A DNA stretch of 64,000 nt from positions 186,001 through 250,000 of the forward strand of contig NZ_JAMZEK010000001.1 of assembly GCF_024158035.1 (NCBI RefSeq), written 5' to 3'. A program made the translations under genes and the position numbers. Below the pieces are notes generated by a model. That model did no database searches and was not told where the DNA came from. It saw only the letters and a list, made by a program, of their open reading frames with translations. This document shows, piece by piece, positions 25,194 through 35,036 of the stretch; position 1 is the stretch's first letter, and each line of letters begins with the position of its first letter. The stretch is from Dyella lutea. Lineage in GTDB: Bacteria; Pseudomonadota; Gammaproteobacteria; Xanthomonadales; Rhodanobacteraceae.

Positions 25194-26558
25194 CTATTCG
25201 ACCGAGTAAAGCGCGCACCCGTGCGCCGGCAATCGGATCGACAGGCGGTCGGAGGCCGGCGGGCGATCGCCGCTCCAGAGTTCGCGGGCCGCATGGCTGC
25301 CCGGAGTCATGCCCAGCTGACCCCAGGTCGTTTGCAGGCTCAGCGGCTTGTCATCCAGGTTGAACACGGCCAGGTAGCGTTCGCCGGCCTCGCCGGATGC
25401 CGTCCACACGCGCACCTGCCCGAAGCCGGCCGGCAGGTGTTCGAGCGGGTGGTTGTCGTGACTGTGCTGATCGATCGCGATGACGTCCTTGTTGGTGATC
25501 AACGTACGCGTGGCATCGTCCAGCTTGGTCAGATTGGCGCCGAGGATCAGCGGCGAGCGCGCGATGGCGAGCAGGGTCAGTTGCGTGCGCTCCTCCTCCA
25601 GCGTCAGGCGGGAATGACGGGGCTCGCCCCACCCCGGATGCGGCGCGAGCTCGCCGAACGGCAGCATGTCGGCATCGGGCCAGCGGCCATCGCGGGCCTG
25701 CCCGGCCCATGGCGGCAGGCGGTCGAAGATGTTGCGCACACCCATGGGGAAGTCATCGTCGGGATGCTCATGCACGAACGTCCAGCCGTCCCACACGTCG
25801 TTGGAGATGCGCCACATCTGGCCGTACTGGCGGATCTCCGCGGCGTGCGAGAGCTGGGTCGGGCCGGGCGACAGGCTGAGCACAATGGGGCGCCCGGTCT
25901 TCCTGATCGCCGCCGCGATCTGGCGGATCTCGCTGATGCGGTAGGGGTGATCGGCAATGCAGTCGACCTTGAGGAAATCCACGCCCCAATGGGCGTACAG
26001 CGCCAGCATCGAATCGTAGTAAGCCTGGCCCGCCGCGTTGTCGCGCACGCCGTAGTCGCCGTCGTCCCATGGGCAGGTGTCGGCCGTATCGGCGGCGTCC
26101 TGCGCATGGAAGCGGGAGCCGGCAATCGGCAGGTTCGCATCCACCGCCTGCCGGGGGATGCCGCGCACGATATGGATACCGAATTTCAGGCCCTGCGCAT
26201 GCACCCAGTCAGCGATGGCCTTGAAGCCCTGGCCATCGGCCGAGGAAGGAAAACGCTTCGCCGAAGGCACCAGCAGACCGTGCGCATCCATGGCGTAGTC
26301 GCGGTGGCGCAGACTGTCGCCGAGTGGATCGCTCATGTACCAGCCTTCATCGATCACGGCATAGGTCCAGCCGTAGGCGCGCAGTTTGGCCAGTTCCGAG
26401 ACGTTGGCCCTGAACCCGGCCTCGTCGATGGTAAAACCGTAGGCGTCCCAGCTGTTCCAGCCCATGGGAGGCGTGGGAGCGACTTCCTGCGCGCCGGCCG
26501 CAGCGACAGCAGCGATCAGGATCGGCAACAGCAGTGCACTTTTCAGCCAGCGTGTCAT
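25194..26558 (-). CDS. Alpha-galactosidase, GH27-like
   Basis: A 454-aa secreted glycoside hydrolase. It has a signal peptide (MTRWLKSALLLPILIAAVAAAGA), then TPPMGWNSWDAYG, the start of the GH27 barrel. Catalytic residues are probably Asp in FLKVDC (about 197, nucleophile) and Asp in ISNDVWDGW (about 253, acid/base). A C-terminal beta-sandwich follows from about residue 375. It releases terminal alpha-galactose (or beta-L-arabinopyranose, which some GH27 enzymes hydrolyse) from oligosaccharides in the periplasm or outside. This fits the galactose-catabolism operon divergently encoded beyond 27246. The start at 26558 is set by the signal peptide. The island right end lies immediately downstream. 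Confidence 0.87.
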   Translation of the reverse strand: MTRWLKSALLLPILIAAVAAAGAQEVAPTPPMGWNSWDAYGFTIDEAGFRANVSELAKLRAYGWTYAVIDEGWYMSDPLGDSLRHRDYAMDAHGLLVPSAKRFPSSADGQGFKAIADWVHAQGLKFGIHIVRGIPRQAVDANLPIAGSRFHAQDAADTADTCPWDDGDYGVRDNAAGQAYYDSMLALYAHWGVDFLKVDCIADHPYRISEIRQIAAAIRKTGRPIVLSLSPGPTQLSHAAEIRQYGQMWRISNDVWDGWTFVHEHPDDDFPMGVRNIFDRLPPWAGQARDGRWPDADMLPFGELAPHPGWGEPRHSRLTLEEERTQLTLLAIARSPLILGANLTKLDDATRTLITNKDVIAIDQHSHDNHPLEHLPAGFGQVRVWTASGEAGERYLAVFNLDDKPLSLQTTWGQLGMTPGSHAARELWSGDRPPASDRLSIRLPAHGCALYSVE

Positions 26559-27245
26559 GCGATGGGTTCCCGTTCCTGAAGTGGCGCGTTTGCGGGCGGC
26601 GGGCGGCGGGCGGCGGAGCGTCCCGGCACCGACGCCCAATGGAGTCCGGGAGTTCGCCCCGATCCATTAGGCGTCCGTCGAGCCTTGCGGCGAAGGACCA
26701 TCCGGACACGCGCCGATCAAACTACGCGGAAACGTGCCGGCACCCCAGAGGGGCCTCGTTACGATATTGATCAGCCCGGATTGCGATTATTGGTCCGCCC
26801 GCGCCGACGGACGGGAGCGTGCCGCGGGCCATGACAGAATGCAGCTGACGCAAGGGGGATGACGGACTTCTCATGGGTTACGGCTCGGGCTCACCGGCGT
26901 CCGCCATCGGTGCCCGAGGGAGCCGCTGTACACGATGGGTTTCCACAATATCGGCAAGCCGGCCGCCATCGAAACGTGTGCACTCGCGACACGTTGCGTC
27001 GACCCTCGACGCTTCGGCGGAGGCAAGGCGGCGGTCCTGGCTCTTTTGCGCCGCACAAGCCAGCCGGACGGTCGTGATCCGACGCGACGAAGCTCGATCC
27101 GGCGCTACCCATTCGCTTGGATATGAGGTAAAAGTACTACAAATAGACGGTGACCTCTGGCACATCGCGCCGAGCAGGCCACTGTCACTCGTCCAGATAC
27201 CCGCCGCTACGCCAGGGCTCACGACAACCGACAAGGAGGCAGCCA
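26559..27245. promoter_or_regulatory. Large divergent regulatory gap between alpha-galactosidase and dgoR
   Basis: A 687-bp stretch with no supported gene; open frames here are short and G/C-driven. It should hold promoters for the minus-strand alpha-galactosidase and the plus-strand galactonate operon. An A/T-rich island at about 27118-27150 carries the candidate regulator box at 27132-27142 and likely the dgoR promoter. Confidence 0.5.
27132..27142 (+). promoter_or_regulatory. Candidate GntR/DgoR operator
   Basis: AAGTACTACAA, whose inverse TTGTAGTACTT closely matches the box upstream of the TonB receptor at 41527-41537 (TTGTATTACTA). Both fit, with at most one mismatch, the TNGTNNNACNA pattern of FadR-type GntR regulators. 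It lies 104 bp before the dgoR start, suggesting autoregulation. Confidence 0.5.
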
Positions 27246-27956
27246 ATGGTGAAGCCGATCGCCACGCGCAATCTGCATGGCCAGGTGATCCATGAGCTGG
27301 GCAGGCTGATCGTCAGCGGCGAGATCAAGCCGGGCCAGAGCCTGCCACGCGAGGAGTTGCTGGCCGAGCGCATGAGCATGAGCCGCACGGCACTGCGCGA
27401 GGCGATGAAGGTGCTTTCGGCCAAGGGCCTGATCGAGTCGCGGCAGAAGACCGGCACCCGGGTGCGCGAGACGATCCATTGGAACCAGCTCGATGCCGAC
27501 GTGCTCGCCTGGCGCTGCGAGTCGATGCCCACCGAGGACTTCGTCGAAAAGCTGGTGGAGATGCGCGAGATCATCGAACCGGCCGCCGCCGCCGCCGCCG
27601 CGCGCCGACGCACGGCGGAGCAGTTGGTCGCGGTGGAAGCCGCCTACGAGGCGATGGCCGCGGCAAGGAATCTCGATGAATGGACGGCGGCCGACCTCGC
27701 CTTCCACGAGGCGGTGCTGCACGCCACCAACAACGAGCTGATGATCTCGCTGTTCTCGGTGATCGAGACCGCGCTCGGCACCTACTTCGCGCTGTCGGCG
27801 AGCACCGCCAGCAACTTCAAGTATTCGCTGCCGCACCACCAGAAGGTGTACGAGGCGATCCGCCGGCGCCAGCCCGAAATGGCGCGCCAGGCGATGCAGA
27901 AGATGGTGGCCGATTCGCGCAGCAACATCCGCCGCCACCGCAAGGCGAAGGCCTGA
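27246..27956 (+). CDS. dgoR: GntR/FadR-family regulator of galactonate catabolism
   Basis: A 236-aa regulator. The N-terminal winged helix (about 5-72) has LGRLIVSGEIKPGQSLPREELLAERMSMSRTALREAMKVL, followed by an FCD effector domain (about 90-225) with ADLAFHEAVLHATNN and a late HHQKVYEAI carrying the metal-binding His residues. It heads the dgoK-dgoA-dgoD operon, so the likely ligand is galactonate or KDGal and the likely action is repression relieved by the sugar acid. The ATG at 27246 is preceded by a perfect AAGGAGG; the upstream in-frame extension is not used. Confidence 0.87.
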   Translation: MVKPIATRNLHGQVIHELGRLIVSGEIKPGQSLPREELLAERMSMSRTALREAMKVLSAKGLIESRQKTGTRVRETIHWNQLDADVLAWRCESMPTEDFVEKLVEMREIIEPAAAAAAARRRTAEQLVAVEAAYEAMAAARNLDEWTAADLAFHEAVLHATNNELMISLFSVIETALGTYFALSASTASNFKYSLPHHQKVYEAIRRRQPEMARQAMQKMVADSRSNIRRHRKAKA

Positions 27957-27960
27957 GCGC

Positions 27961-28905
27961 ATGGCGGGCCTGATCGGACTCGACTGGGGCACCAGCAGCC
28001 TGCGCGCCTACCGGCTCGATGCCGACGGCGCGGTGGCCGAGGTGCGCGCGCGTCCGTGGGGCATCCGCCAGCTGCCGGAGGGCGGCTTCGACGCGGCACT
28101 GGCCGAAGTCACCGCCGGATGGCCCGCACTGCCGCGGCTGGCCTGCGGCATGGTCGGCAGCCGCAACGGCTGGCATGAGGTGCCGTATCTGGACCTGCCG
28201 GCCGACGCCGAAACGCTGGGTCGGGCGCTGCATGCCTTCGATGCTGGCGACGGTAGTGTGCTGCACCTGGTACCCGGCCTGCGCAACCCGCGCGGTCCGG
28301 ACGTGATGCGCGGCGAGGAGACCCAGCTGTTCGGCGCGCTGGCCCGCGATCCGTCGCTGGCGGCGCATGCGACGTTCGTGCTGCCGGGCACGCACAGCAA
28401 GTGGGCCAGCGTGCGCGACGGGGCTGTCGTCGATTTCAGCACCGCGATGACCGGCGAGCTGTTCGCGCTGCTGCGCCAGCACTCGATCCTCGGCGCCGGC
28501 ACCGGCGAAGCCGTGCCGGATCCGGAGGCGTTCGCGCGCGGCGTGATCGCCGCCCGCGACAGCGGTGCGGCCGGCGGTATGTCGCGACTGTTTTCCGCCC
28601 GTGCGCTGATGCTCGACGGTGCGCTGGCGCCGTCCGCGGTGCCGGACTACCTCTCCGGCCTGCTGCTCGGCGAGGAGCTGCGCGCGCAGCTCGCCAGTGG
28701 CCGCTTCCGGATCGATGCGCCGATCCAGTTGATCGGTGATGCCGCGCTCTGTGCGCGCTACCGCGCCGCCGCGGTGCATTTCGATCTGTCTTTCGCCGAG
28801 CCCCTGGTCGACATCGTCGCCGGGGGGCTCTGGCAGCTCGCCGTCACCGCCGGACTGGTGGCCGATCCCCTTGTCGTGGCGCCGAAAGAGGCCCGCTCAT
28901 GCTGA
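27961..28905 (+). CDS. dgoK: 2-dehydro-3-deoxygalactonokinase
   Basis: A 314-aa sugar-acid kinase. The phosphate-binding strand IGLDWGTSSLRAY (about 5-17) opens an actin-fold-like kinase; VLPGTHSKWA (about 140-149) and FSTAMTGELFALL (about 159-171) are DgoK motifs. It phosphorylates 2-dehydro-3-deoxygalactonate to the 6-phosphate in the cytosol. It is 4 bp after dgoR and overlaps dgoA by 7 bp. Confidence 0.93.
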   Translation: MAGLIGLDWGTSSLRAYRLDADGAVAEVRARPWGIRQLPEGGFDAALAEVTAGWPALPRLACGMVGSRNGWHEVPYLDLPADAETLGRALHAFDAGDGSVLHLVPGLRNPRGPDVMRGEETQLFGALARDPSLAAHATFVLPGTHSKWASVRDGAVVDFSTAMTGELFALLRQHSILGAGTGEAVPDPEAFARGVIAARDSGAAGGMSRLFSARALMLDGALAPSAVPDYLSGLLLGEELRAQLASGRFRIDAPIQLIGDAALCARYRAAAVHFDLSFAEPLVDIVAGGLWQLAVTAGLVADPLVVAPKEARSC

Positions 28906-29543
28906 CCCCCTGGCTCACCCCGCTGCCGCTGGTGGCGATCCTGCGCGGCCTGCTTCCTGAGGAATCCGTGGCGATCGGCCAGGCGCTGGCCGGCGCCGGT
29001 TTCCGCGTGCTCGAGGTGCCGCTGAATTCGCCGCGGCCGTACGAGAGCATCCGCCGGCTGGTCGATGCGCTGGGCGACGGCTACCTGGTGGGCGCCGGTA
29101 CCGTGATGACGCCGGCCCAGGTCGACGAGGTCGCCGCGGCCGGTGGCCGGCTGATCGTGATGCCGCATGCCGACACCGTGGTGATCCGCGCGGCCAAGGC
29201 ACGCGGACTGGTCTGCGTGCCTGGCGTGGCGACGCCGACCGAAGCCTTCGCCGCGCTCGCCGCCGGTGCCGACGGACTGAAGCTGTTCCCCGCCGAGCAG
29301 GCCTCGCCGAAGGTGCTCAAGGCCTGGCGCGCCGTGCTGCCGCCGGACCTGCCGGTGCTGCCGGTCGGCGGCATCGCTCCCGACACCATGGCGCCGTGGG
29401 TCGCCGCCGGTGCACAGGGCTTCGGCATCGGCTCGGCACTGTTCGCCCCGGGCGTCGACGCCACCGAAATCGAACGACGGGCCCGCCGGTTTGCCGACGC
29501 GTTGGCCGCCCTTGCCACACCGCCCCAGGAAAGCGCCGCATGA
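28899..29543 (+). CDS. dgoA: 2-dehydro-3-deoxy-6-phosphogalactonate aldolase
   Basis: A 214-aa class I aldolase of the KDPG/KDPGal family. PLVAILRG (10-17), Glu39 in [15 protein letters not shown] (66-70) and the Schiff-base Lys128 in GLKLFPAEQ are all present. It cleaves KDPGal to pyruvate and glyceraldehyde 3-phosphate. Overlaps dgoK by 7 bp and dgoD by ATGA, consistent with tight co-expression. Confidence 0.94.
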   Translation: MLTPWLTPLPLVAILRGLLPEESVAIGQALAGAGFRVLEVPLNSPRPYESIRRLVDALGDGYLVGAGTVMTPAQVDEVAAAGGRLIVMPHADTVVIRAAKARGLVCVPGVATPTEAFAALAAGADGLKLFPAEQASPKVLKAWRAVLPPDLPVLPVGGIAPDTMAPWVAAGAQGFGIGSALFAPGVDATEIERRARRFADALAALATPPQESAA

Positions 29544-30688
29544 AGATCACCCGACTCACCACGTACCTGGTGCCACCGCGCTGGTGCTTCGTGCGTATCG
29601 AGACCGATGCCGGCATCGTCGGCTGGGGTGAACCGGTCGTCGAAGGGCGCGCGCACACCGTGGCGGCGGCCGTGGACGAGCTGTCGGACTACCTGGTCGG
29701 GCAGGACCCTCGCCGCGTCGAGGACCTGTGGAACGTGATGTACCGCGGCGGCTTCTATCGCGGCGGCCCGATCCTGATGAGCGCGATCGCCGGCATCGAC
29801 CAGGCGCTGTGGGACATCAAGGGCAAGGCGCTGGGTGTGCCGGTGCACGAGCTGCTCGGCGGCCGCGTGCGCGATCGCATCCGCGTCTACTCGTGGATCG
29901 GCGGCGACCGCCCCGGCGACACCGCCCGCGCAGCCAGGGCGGCGGTGGAACGCGGCTTCACCGCGGTCAAGATGAACGCCACCGAGGAGCTGCACTTCGT
30001 CGACACCTACGACAAGGTCACCCGCCTGCTGGAGAACGTGCAGGCGGTGCGCGACGCGGTGGGCCCGGAGGTCGGCTTGGGCCTGGATTTCCATGGCCGC
30101 GTGCACAAGCCGATGGCCAAGGTGCTGATGCGCGAGCTGGCGCCGTACAAGCTGATGTTCATCGAGGAACCGGTGCTGTCCGATCACCTCGAGGCCCTGC
30201 CGGAACTGGCCTCGCTGTCGCCGGCGCCGATCGCGCTGGGCGAACGGCTGTACTCGCGCTACGACTTCAAGCGCGTGCTGCAGATGGGCGGCGTGGACAT
30301 CATCCAGCCCGACCCCTCGCATGCCGGCGGTATCACCGAGACACGCAAGATCGCGGCGATGGCCGAAGCCTACGACGTGGCGCTGGCGCTGCATTGCCCG
30401 CTGGGCCCGATCGCGCTGGCGGCGAACCTGCAGCTGGACGGCGTGTGCCACAACGCCTTCATCCAGGAGCAGAGCCTGGGCATCCACTACAACGCGGCCA
30501 ACGACCTGCTCGACTACGTCACCGACCGCGGCGTGTTTGCCTACGAGGACGGCTACGTGACCATTCCCGACGGCCCCGGCCTGGGCATCGAGGTGAACGA
30601 GACCTACGTGGCCGAGAGGGCCGAGGTCGGCCACCGCTGGCGCAATCCGCTGTGGCGCCATGCCGACGGCAGCGTCGCCGAATGGTGA
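29540..30688 (+). CDS. dgoD: D-galactonate dehydratase (enolase superfamily)
   Basis: A 382-aa mandelate-racemase-type enolase. The metal ligands Asp183 (GLDFHG), Glu209 (FIEEP) and Glu235 (LGERL) occupy the same numbers as in E. coli DgoD, and the [12 protein letters not shown] segment (144-155) and His185 are typical of the family. It dehydrates D-galactonate to 2-dehydro-3-deoxygalactonate. The ATG at 29540 overlaps the dgoA stop. Confidence 0.95.
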   Translation: MKITRLTTYLVPPRWCFVRIETDAGIVGWGEPVVEGRAHTVAAAVDELSDYLVGQDPRRVEDLWNVMYRGGFYRGGPILMSAIAGIDQALWDIKGKALGVPVHELLGGRVRDRIRVYSWIGGDRPGDTARAARAAVERGFTAVKMNATEELHFVDTYDKVTRLLENVQAVRDAVGPEVGLGLDFHGRVHKPMAKVLMRELAPYKLMFIEEPVLSDHLEALPELASLSPAPIALGERLYSRYDFKRVLQMGGVDIIQPDPSHAGGITETRKIAAMAEAYDVALALHCPLGPIALAANLQLDGVCHNAFIQEQSLGIHYNAANDLLDYVTDRGVFAYEDGYVTIPDGPGLGIEVNETYVAERAEVGHRWRNPLWRHADGSVAEW

Positions 30689-30731
30689 TGCGCCGCGCCG
30701 CCGCGCCCTCCTCCGCCTCCGGAAGCCCCTG

Positions 30732-31496
30732 ATGTCCTCCTTTGCTTCGTATCCCAGCCTGGTCGATCGCAGCGTGCTGATCACCGGCGGCGCCAGCGGC
30801 ATCGGCGCCGGCTTCGTCGAGCACTTTGCCCGCCAGGGCGCGCGCGTGGCCTTCCTCGATGTCGACGACGCCGGTGCGCGTCAGGTGGTGGACGACCTGG
30901 TCGACGCGCCGCACGCACCGGTCTACCTGCACTGCGACCTCACCGACGTGGGCGCGCTGCAGGCTGCAGTCGCCACGGCACGCACGCACATCGGGCCGAT
31001 CGCGGTGTTGGTCAACAACGCCGCCAACGACGTGCGTCACGCGCTGGCCGACATCGACGTGGCCGGCTTTGAGCGCAATGTGGCCGTGAACCTGCGCCAC
31101 CAGATCTTCGCCACCCAGGCGGTGCTGCCGGACATGCAGGCGCTGGGCGGCGGCTCGATCATCTGCCTGGGCTCCACCGGCTGGATGAAGAAGAACGGCG
31201 GCTACCCGCTGTACGCGATGGCCAAGGCAGCCGTGCGCGGCTTCGTCAACGGCATGGCGCGCGAACTGGGCCAGCAGCACATCCGCATCAACGGGCTGAT
31301 CCCCGGCTGGGTGATCACCGAAAAGCAGCGCGCGCTGTGGCTGGATGCCGAAGGCGAAGCCGAGATCCGCCGCGTGCAGTGCATGCCGGGCTACCTGATG
31401 GCGGACGACCTGGCGCGCATGGCGTTGTTCCTGGCCTCCGACGACAGCCGCATGTGCACCGGCCAGGATTTCATCGTGGACGGCGGCTGGGTATGA
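30732..31496 (+). CDS. SDR sugar 1-dehydrogenase (probable galactose/arabinose dehydrogenase)
   Basis: A 254-aa short-chain dehydrogenase with the NAD(P) motif GGASGIG (19-25), NNAA (95-98) and the catalytic triad Ser148, Tyr161, Lys165 (YAMAK). The position between galactonate dehydratase and an SMP-30 lactonase argues that it oxidises D-galactose (or L-arabinose) C1 to the lactone, the first step of the De Ley-Doudoroff route. Substrate is inferred from the operon. The start at 30732 is selected because the preceding residues lie in a short intergenic stretch. The stop overlaps the lactonase start (ATGA). Confidence 0.85.
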   Translation: MSSFASYPSLVDRSVLITGGASGIGAGFVEHFARQGARVAFLDVDDAGARQVVDDLVDAPHAPVYLHCDLTDVGALQAAVATARTHIGPIAVLVNNAANDVRHALADIDVAGFERNVAVNLRHQIFATQAVLPDMQALGGGSIICLGSTGWMKKNGGYPLYAMAKAAVRGFVNGMARELGQQHIRINGLIPGWVITEKQRALWLDAEGEAEIRRVQCMPGYLMADDLARMALFLASDDSRMCTGQDFIVDGGWV

Positions 31497-32413
31497 GCAA
31501 GACGCAGACGCTGCCCGCGATGCAGCCGGCGTTGGACGCGGGCAACACGCTGGGCGAAGGCATCGTCTGGTGCGACCGCTCGCAGTCGCTGTTCTGGACC
31601 GACATCCCGCAAGCCACGCTGTACCGCTGGCATCCCGGCAGCGACACCCTGCGGACCTGGGCCATGCCCGAGCGGCTGGCCTCGTTCGCGCTGTGCGAGG
31701 ACGACGGCTGGCTGCTGCTTGCGCTCGCTTCGCGGCTGGCTTTCTTCCGCCTGGACGATGGCCATCTCGAGCCGCTGCACGCCGTCGAGCCCGGCATGGC
31801 CACACGCAGCAACGACGGTGGCTGCGACCGCCAGGGCCGCTTCGTGTTCGGCACGCTGCATGAGCCGGCGACCGGTGCCAAGCAAGCAGTGGGTGGCTTC
31901 TGGCGGCTGGATGCGCAGCTGGCGCTGGAGAAGCTGGACCTGCCCGGCGTGGCGATCAGCAACTCCATCGCCTTCAGTCCCGATGGCAGCACCATGTACT
32001 TCTGCGACTCGCTGACCCGGCAGATCCACTGCTGCGACTACGGCGACACGTTGGGTCCGCCGCGCCTGTTCGCCAGCATCGACGGTGACACCGGCGAGCC
32101 CGACGGCTCCTGCGTGGACGCCGAGGGCAACCTGTGGAACGCGCAGTGGGGACGCGGCCGGGTGGTCTGCTTCGGCCGCGATGGTGCGGTGCGCCGTGTG
32201 CTGCCGGTGCCGGCGCGCCAACCTACCCGGGCGGCCTTCGGCGGCGCGCGACTGGAGACGCTTTATGTCACCAGCGCCCGCGAAGGCCTCTCCGATGTTG
32301 TGCTCAGCGCCGAGCGCCATGCCGGTGCGCTGTTCCGCGCGGACATTGGCGTGCAGGGACTGCGCGAATCCCGTTTTGCCGGTCGCCCCGGGGCACTTGC
32401 AGCCTCCGGTTGA
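31493..32413 (+). CDS. SMP-30/gluconolactonase family sugar lactonase
   Basis: A 306-aa six-bladed beta-propeller. LGEGIVWCDRSQSLFWTDI (about 20-38) holds the first metal-ligand Glu, TRSNDGGCDRQGRFVFGT (about 103-120) the Asn/Asp pair, AISNSIAFSPDGSTMYFCDS (about 156-175) the next Asn, and EPDGSCVDAEGNLWNAQWG the last Asp. These are the ligands of SMP-30 lactonases. It should open galactono-1,4- or 1,5-lactone to galactonate. No signal peptide, so cytosolic. Confidence 0.9.
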   Translation: MSKTQTLPAMQPALDAGNTLGEGIVWCDRSQSLFWTDIPQATLYRWHPGSDTLRTWAMPERLASFALCEDDGWLLLALASRLAFFRLDDGHLEPLHAVEPGMATRSNDGGCDRQGRFVFGTLHEPATGAKQAVGGFWRLDAQLALEKLDLPGVAISNSIAFSPDGSTMYFCDSLTRQIHCCDYGDTLGPPRLFASIDGDTGEPDGSCVDAEGNLWNAQWGRGRVVCFGRDGAVRRVLPVPARQPTRAAFGGARLETLYVTSAREGLSDVVLSAERHAGALFRADIGVQGLRESRFAGRPGALAASG

Positions 32414-32450
32414 ATCTCAACGTGTCATCCCTTCCCGCAGGAAGCCCGCC

Positions 32451-33839
32451 ATGAATTCCGTTGCTCAACCTGCCGTCGGCCATTCCAAGGCCACCGCCAT
32501 CTTCGTCTGTATCCTTGCCGCCCTCGCCGGCCTGATGTTCGGCCTGGACATCGGCGTGATCTCCGGCGCCCAGCAGTTCATCCAAAAGGAGTTCGCCGTC
32601 AGCGATTCCACCATCGGCCTGATCGTCAGCTTCATGATGATCGGCGCCGCGGTTGGCGCGCTGGTCGCCGGCTGGCTGTCCGGCCACCTCGGCCGCAAGC
32701 GCTCGCTGATCCTCGGCGCGGTGCTGTTCGTCGCCGGCTCGATCCTCTGTGGCATGGCCTGGAATCCCGAGGTGCTGATCGTCGGCCGCTTCATCCTTGG
32801 CGTGGCGATCGGCCTGGCCAGCTTCACCGCGCCGCTGTACCTGGCGGAGATCGCGCCGGAGCAGATCCGTGGCGCGATGATCTCGCTGTATCAGCTGATG
32901 ATCACCATCGGCATCCTGGTCGCCTTCCTCTCCGATACCGCCTTCAGCTACTCGGGCAACTGGCGCTGGATGCTCGGCATCATCGCGATCCCCGGCGCGC
33001 TGTTCCTGCTCGGCGTGTTCTTCCTGCCGTACAGCCCGCGCTGGCTGATGATGCGCGGCCGCCGTGCCGAGGCCGAGCAGGTGCTGCTGAAGCTGCGCGG
33101 CAACCCGGTGGAGATCGACAAGGAGCTGAGCGACATCGAAGAGCAGCTCAAGGTGCCGCAGCGTGGCGTGCACATGTTCTTCCAGAACGCCAACTTCCGC
33201 CGCTCGGTGGGCCTGGGCGTGCTGCTGCAGGTGATGCAGCAGCTCACCGGCATGAACGTGGTGATGTACTACGCGCCGCGCATCTTCGAGGGCATGGGCT
33301 ACAACACCGAGTCGCAGCTGTGGTTCACCGCCATCGTCGGCCTGGTCAACGTGCTGGCCACTTTCATCGCCATCGCCTTCGTCGACCGGCTCGGCCGCAA
33401 GCCGATCCTCTACGCCGGCTTCGTGGTGATGACCCTCGGCCTGGGTGTGGTCGGCACGATGATGCACCTGGGCATCCACACCCACGCGCAGCAGTTCTTC
33501 ACCGTCGCCATGCTGCTGATCTTCATCGTCGGCTTCGCGATGTCGGCCGGCCCGCTGATCTGGACGCTGTGCTCGGAGATCCAGCCGCTGAAGGGCCGCG
33601 ATTTCGGCATCGGCTGCTCCACCCTCACCAACTGGGTGGCGAACGCCATCGTCGGCTGGTCGTTCCTGCCGCTGCTCAACGGCATCGGCGAGGCGCGCAC
33701 GTTCTGGCTGTATGCCGCCTTCAACGCAGTGTTCATCGTGTTCACCTTCTGGCTGGTGCCGGAGACCAAGGGCGCCACGCTGGAAGAAATCGAGCGCAAC
33801 CTGATGGCCGGCAAGCGCCTGCGCGAGATCGGCCGCTGA
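32451..33839 (+). CDS. MFS sugar:proton symporter (GalP/AraE/XylE type)
   Basis: A 462-aa transporter with 12 membrane segments. GLDIGVISGA in TM1, the GHLGRKR loop after TM2, RFILGVAIGLAS, PLYLAEIAPEQIRGA, PYSPRW, QQLTGMN in TM7, DRLGRKP and PETKG at the C-terminus are all sugar-porter signatures. QQLTGMN suits hexose or pentose substrates. Genome context suggests D-galactose and/or L-arabinose. It sits between the lactonase and the GH43 gene; the stop overlaps the GH43 start (TGATG). Confidence 0.92.
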   Translation: MNSVAQPAVGHSKATAIFVCILAALAGLMFGLDIGVISGAQQFIQKEFAVSDSTIGLIVSFMMIGAAVGALVAGWLSGHLGRKRSLILGAVLFVAGSILCGMAWNPEVLIVGRFILGVAIGLASFTAPLYLAEIAPEQIRGAMISLYQLMITIGILVAFLSDTAFSYSGNWRWMLGIIAIPGALFLLGVFFLPYSPRWLMMRGRRAEAEQVLLKLRGNPVEIDKELSDIEEQLKVPQRGVHMFFQNANFRRSVGLGVLLQVMQQLTGMNVVMYYAPRIFEGMGYNTESQLWFTAIVGLVNVLATFIAIAFVDRLGRKPILYAGFVVMTLGLGVVGTMMHLGIHTHAQQFFTVAMLLIFIVGFAMSAGPLIWTLCSEIQPLKGRDFGIGCSTLTNWVANAIVGWSFLPLLNGIGEARTFWLYAAFNAVFIVFTFWLVPETKGATLEEIERNLMAGKRLREIGR

Positions 33840-34876
33840 TGGCGCGGGTGACGGCGACGCGACGCCTGCTGGCGACCCTGGTCGCCGTCACCCTGCCGCT
33901 GCTCATCCCGATGGCGTGGTCGGCGACGACCGCGCCGATCGCCGAGACCTACACCAACCCGCTGCTCCCGTCCGGGCCCGACCCGTGGGTGGTGCAGCGC
34001 GATGGCGTGTACTACTACATGAACACCGAGGGCGACCGGATCGCCCTGCGCAAGACGCGCGACCTGGCCCGGCTGGCCGAGGCCCCGGCGATCACCGTGT
34101 GGACCCCGCCGCACGATGGCCCCGGCTCGTTCGCGCTGTGGGCACCGGAGCTGCACTGGCTGGCCGGCAAGTGGTACCTCTACTACACGGCATCGGTGCG
34201 CGGCCACGATGACGACGCACACCGCCGCATCTACGTACTGGAAAACGGTGCGACCGACCCGACCACCGGTACCTGGGTGTCGAAGGGCGCACTGGCCACC
34301 GAGCGTCCCGGCATCGATGGCACGGTGTTCGCGCTCGGCGGCAAGCGGTATTTCGTCTACTCGCCCTACGTTGGCGACCACAGCGACCTGGTGATCTCGC
34401 GCATGGCCAACCCGTGGACGCTGACCGGCCCGCAGGTCGACATCGCCCATCCGACCCATGCGTGGGAGATGCAGGGCGGCCGCAAGATCCTCGAGGGACC
34501 GGAGTTCCTCGAGGGGCCGACCGGCAAGCTGTTCCTCACCTACTCGGGCAGCGCCTGCTGGTCGGACGACTACGCGCTGGGCCTGCTCAGTGCCGCAGCC
34601 GGCGCCGACCCGATGGACCCGAAGGCCTGGCACAAGTCGCCCCGGCCGGTGTTCGCCAAGTCGGTGAAGCACGGCGTCTACGCCACCGGCCACAACGGTT
34701 TCTTCCAGGCACCGGACGGCCAGGACTGGATCATCTACCACGCCAACAGCGGCCCGGGCATGAAGTGCACGGCGAAGCGCGCGCCGCACATCCAGCCGTT
34801 CCGCTGGCGCACGGACGGCACGCCCGATTTCGGCGTGCCGGCGCGCGAGGGCGTGCCGCTGCCGGCGCCGCACTGA
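33839..34876 (+). CDS. GH43-family glycosidase (probable alpha-L-arabinofuranosidase)
   Basis: A 345-aa five-bladed propeller enzyme with an N-terminal signal peptide (ending about residue 29). The GH43 carboxylates are visible: Asp48 in SGPDPWV (base), Asp160 in PGIDGTVF (pKa modulator) and Glu222 in EGPEFLEG (acid). The enzyme should be exported and remove arabinose, galactose or xylose residues from oligosaccharides. It is the last gene of the dgo operon, joining sugar release to the cytosolic pathway. Confidence 0.86.
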   Translation: MARVTATRRLLATLVAVTLPLLIPMAWSATTAPIAETYTNPLLPSGPDPWVVQRDGVYYYMNTEGDRIALRKTRDLARLAEAPAITVWTPPHDGPGSFALWAPELHWLAGKWYLYYTASVRGHDDDAHRRIYVLENGATDPTTGTWVSKGALATERPGIDGTVFALGGKRYFVYSPYVGDHSDLVISRMANPWTLTGPQVDIAHPTHAWEMQGGRKILEGPEFLEGPTGKLFLTYSGSACWSDDYALGLLSAAAGADPMDPKAWHKSPRPVFAKSVKHGVYATGHNGFFQAPDGQDWIIYHANSGPGMKCTAKRAPHIQPFRWRTDGTPDFGVPAREGVPLPAPH

Positions 34877-34929
34877 ATCGTCGGGGATGAGAAAAGCCGC
34901 GGCAAAGATACGACGGGGTTTCCTTGTTC

Positions 34930-35009
34930 GTCACTCCCGCGAAAGCTGGAACCCCGTGTCACTGGGAGATCGCCGGAAGGCGCTGGATCCCGGCGTTCGC
35001 CGAGATGAC
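34930..35009. repeat. Interspersed repeat with inverted ends, copy 1
   Basis: An approx. 80-bp element beginning GTCACTCCCGCGAAAGC and ending GGCGTTCGCCGAGATGAC, whose ends are imperfect inverted repeats. A second copy follows 27 bp later. GTCATTCCCGCGAAAGCGGGAATCC-type sequences are common interspersed repeats in Xanthomonadales and other proteobacteria. They probably lie in the 3' untranslated part of the GH43 transcript. Confidence 0.6.
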
Positions 35010-35036
35010 GTCGGGGAGCGGCGGCAGCTCCCTGTC

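Noticed and set aside
26559-27245. Small genes in the gap between alpha-galactosidase and dgoR
   Set aside because: Open frames overlap on both strands without conserved motifs or ribosome sites; typical G/C-rich noise.
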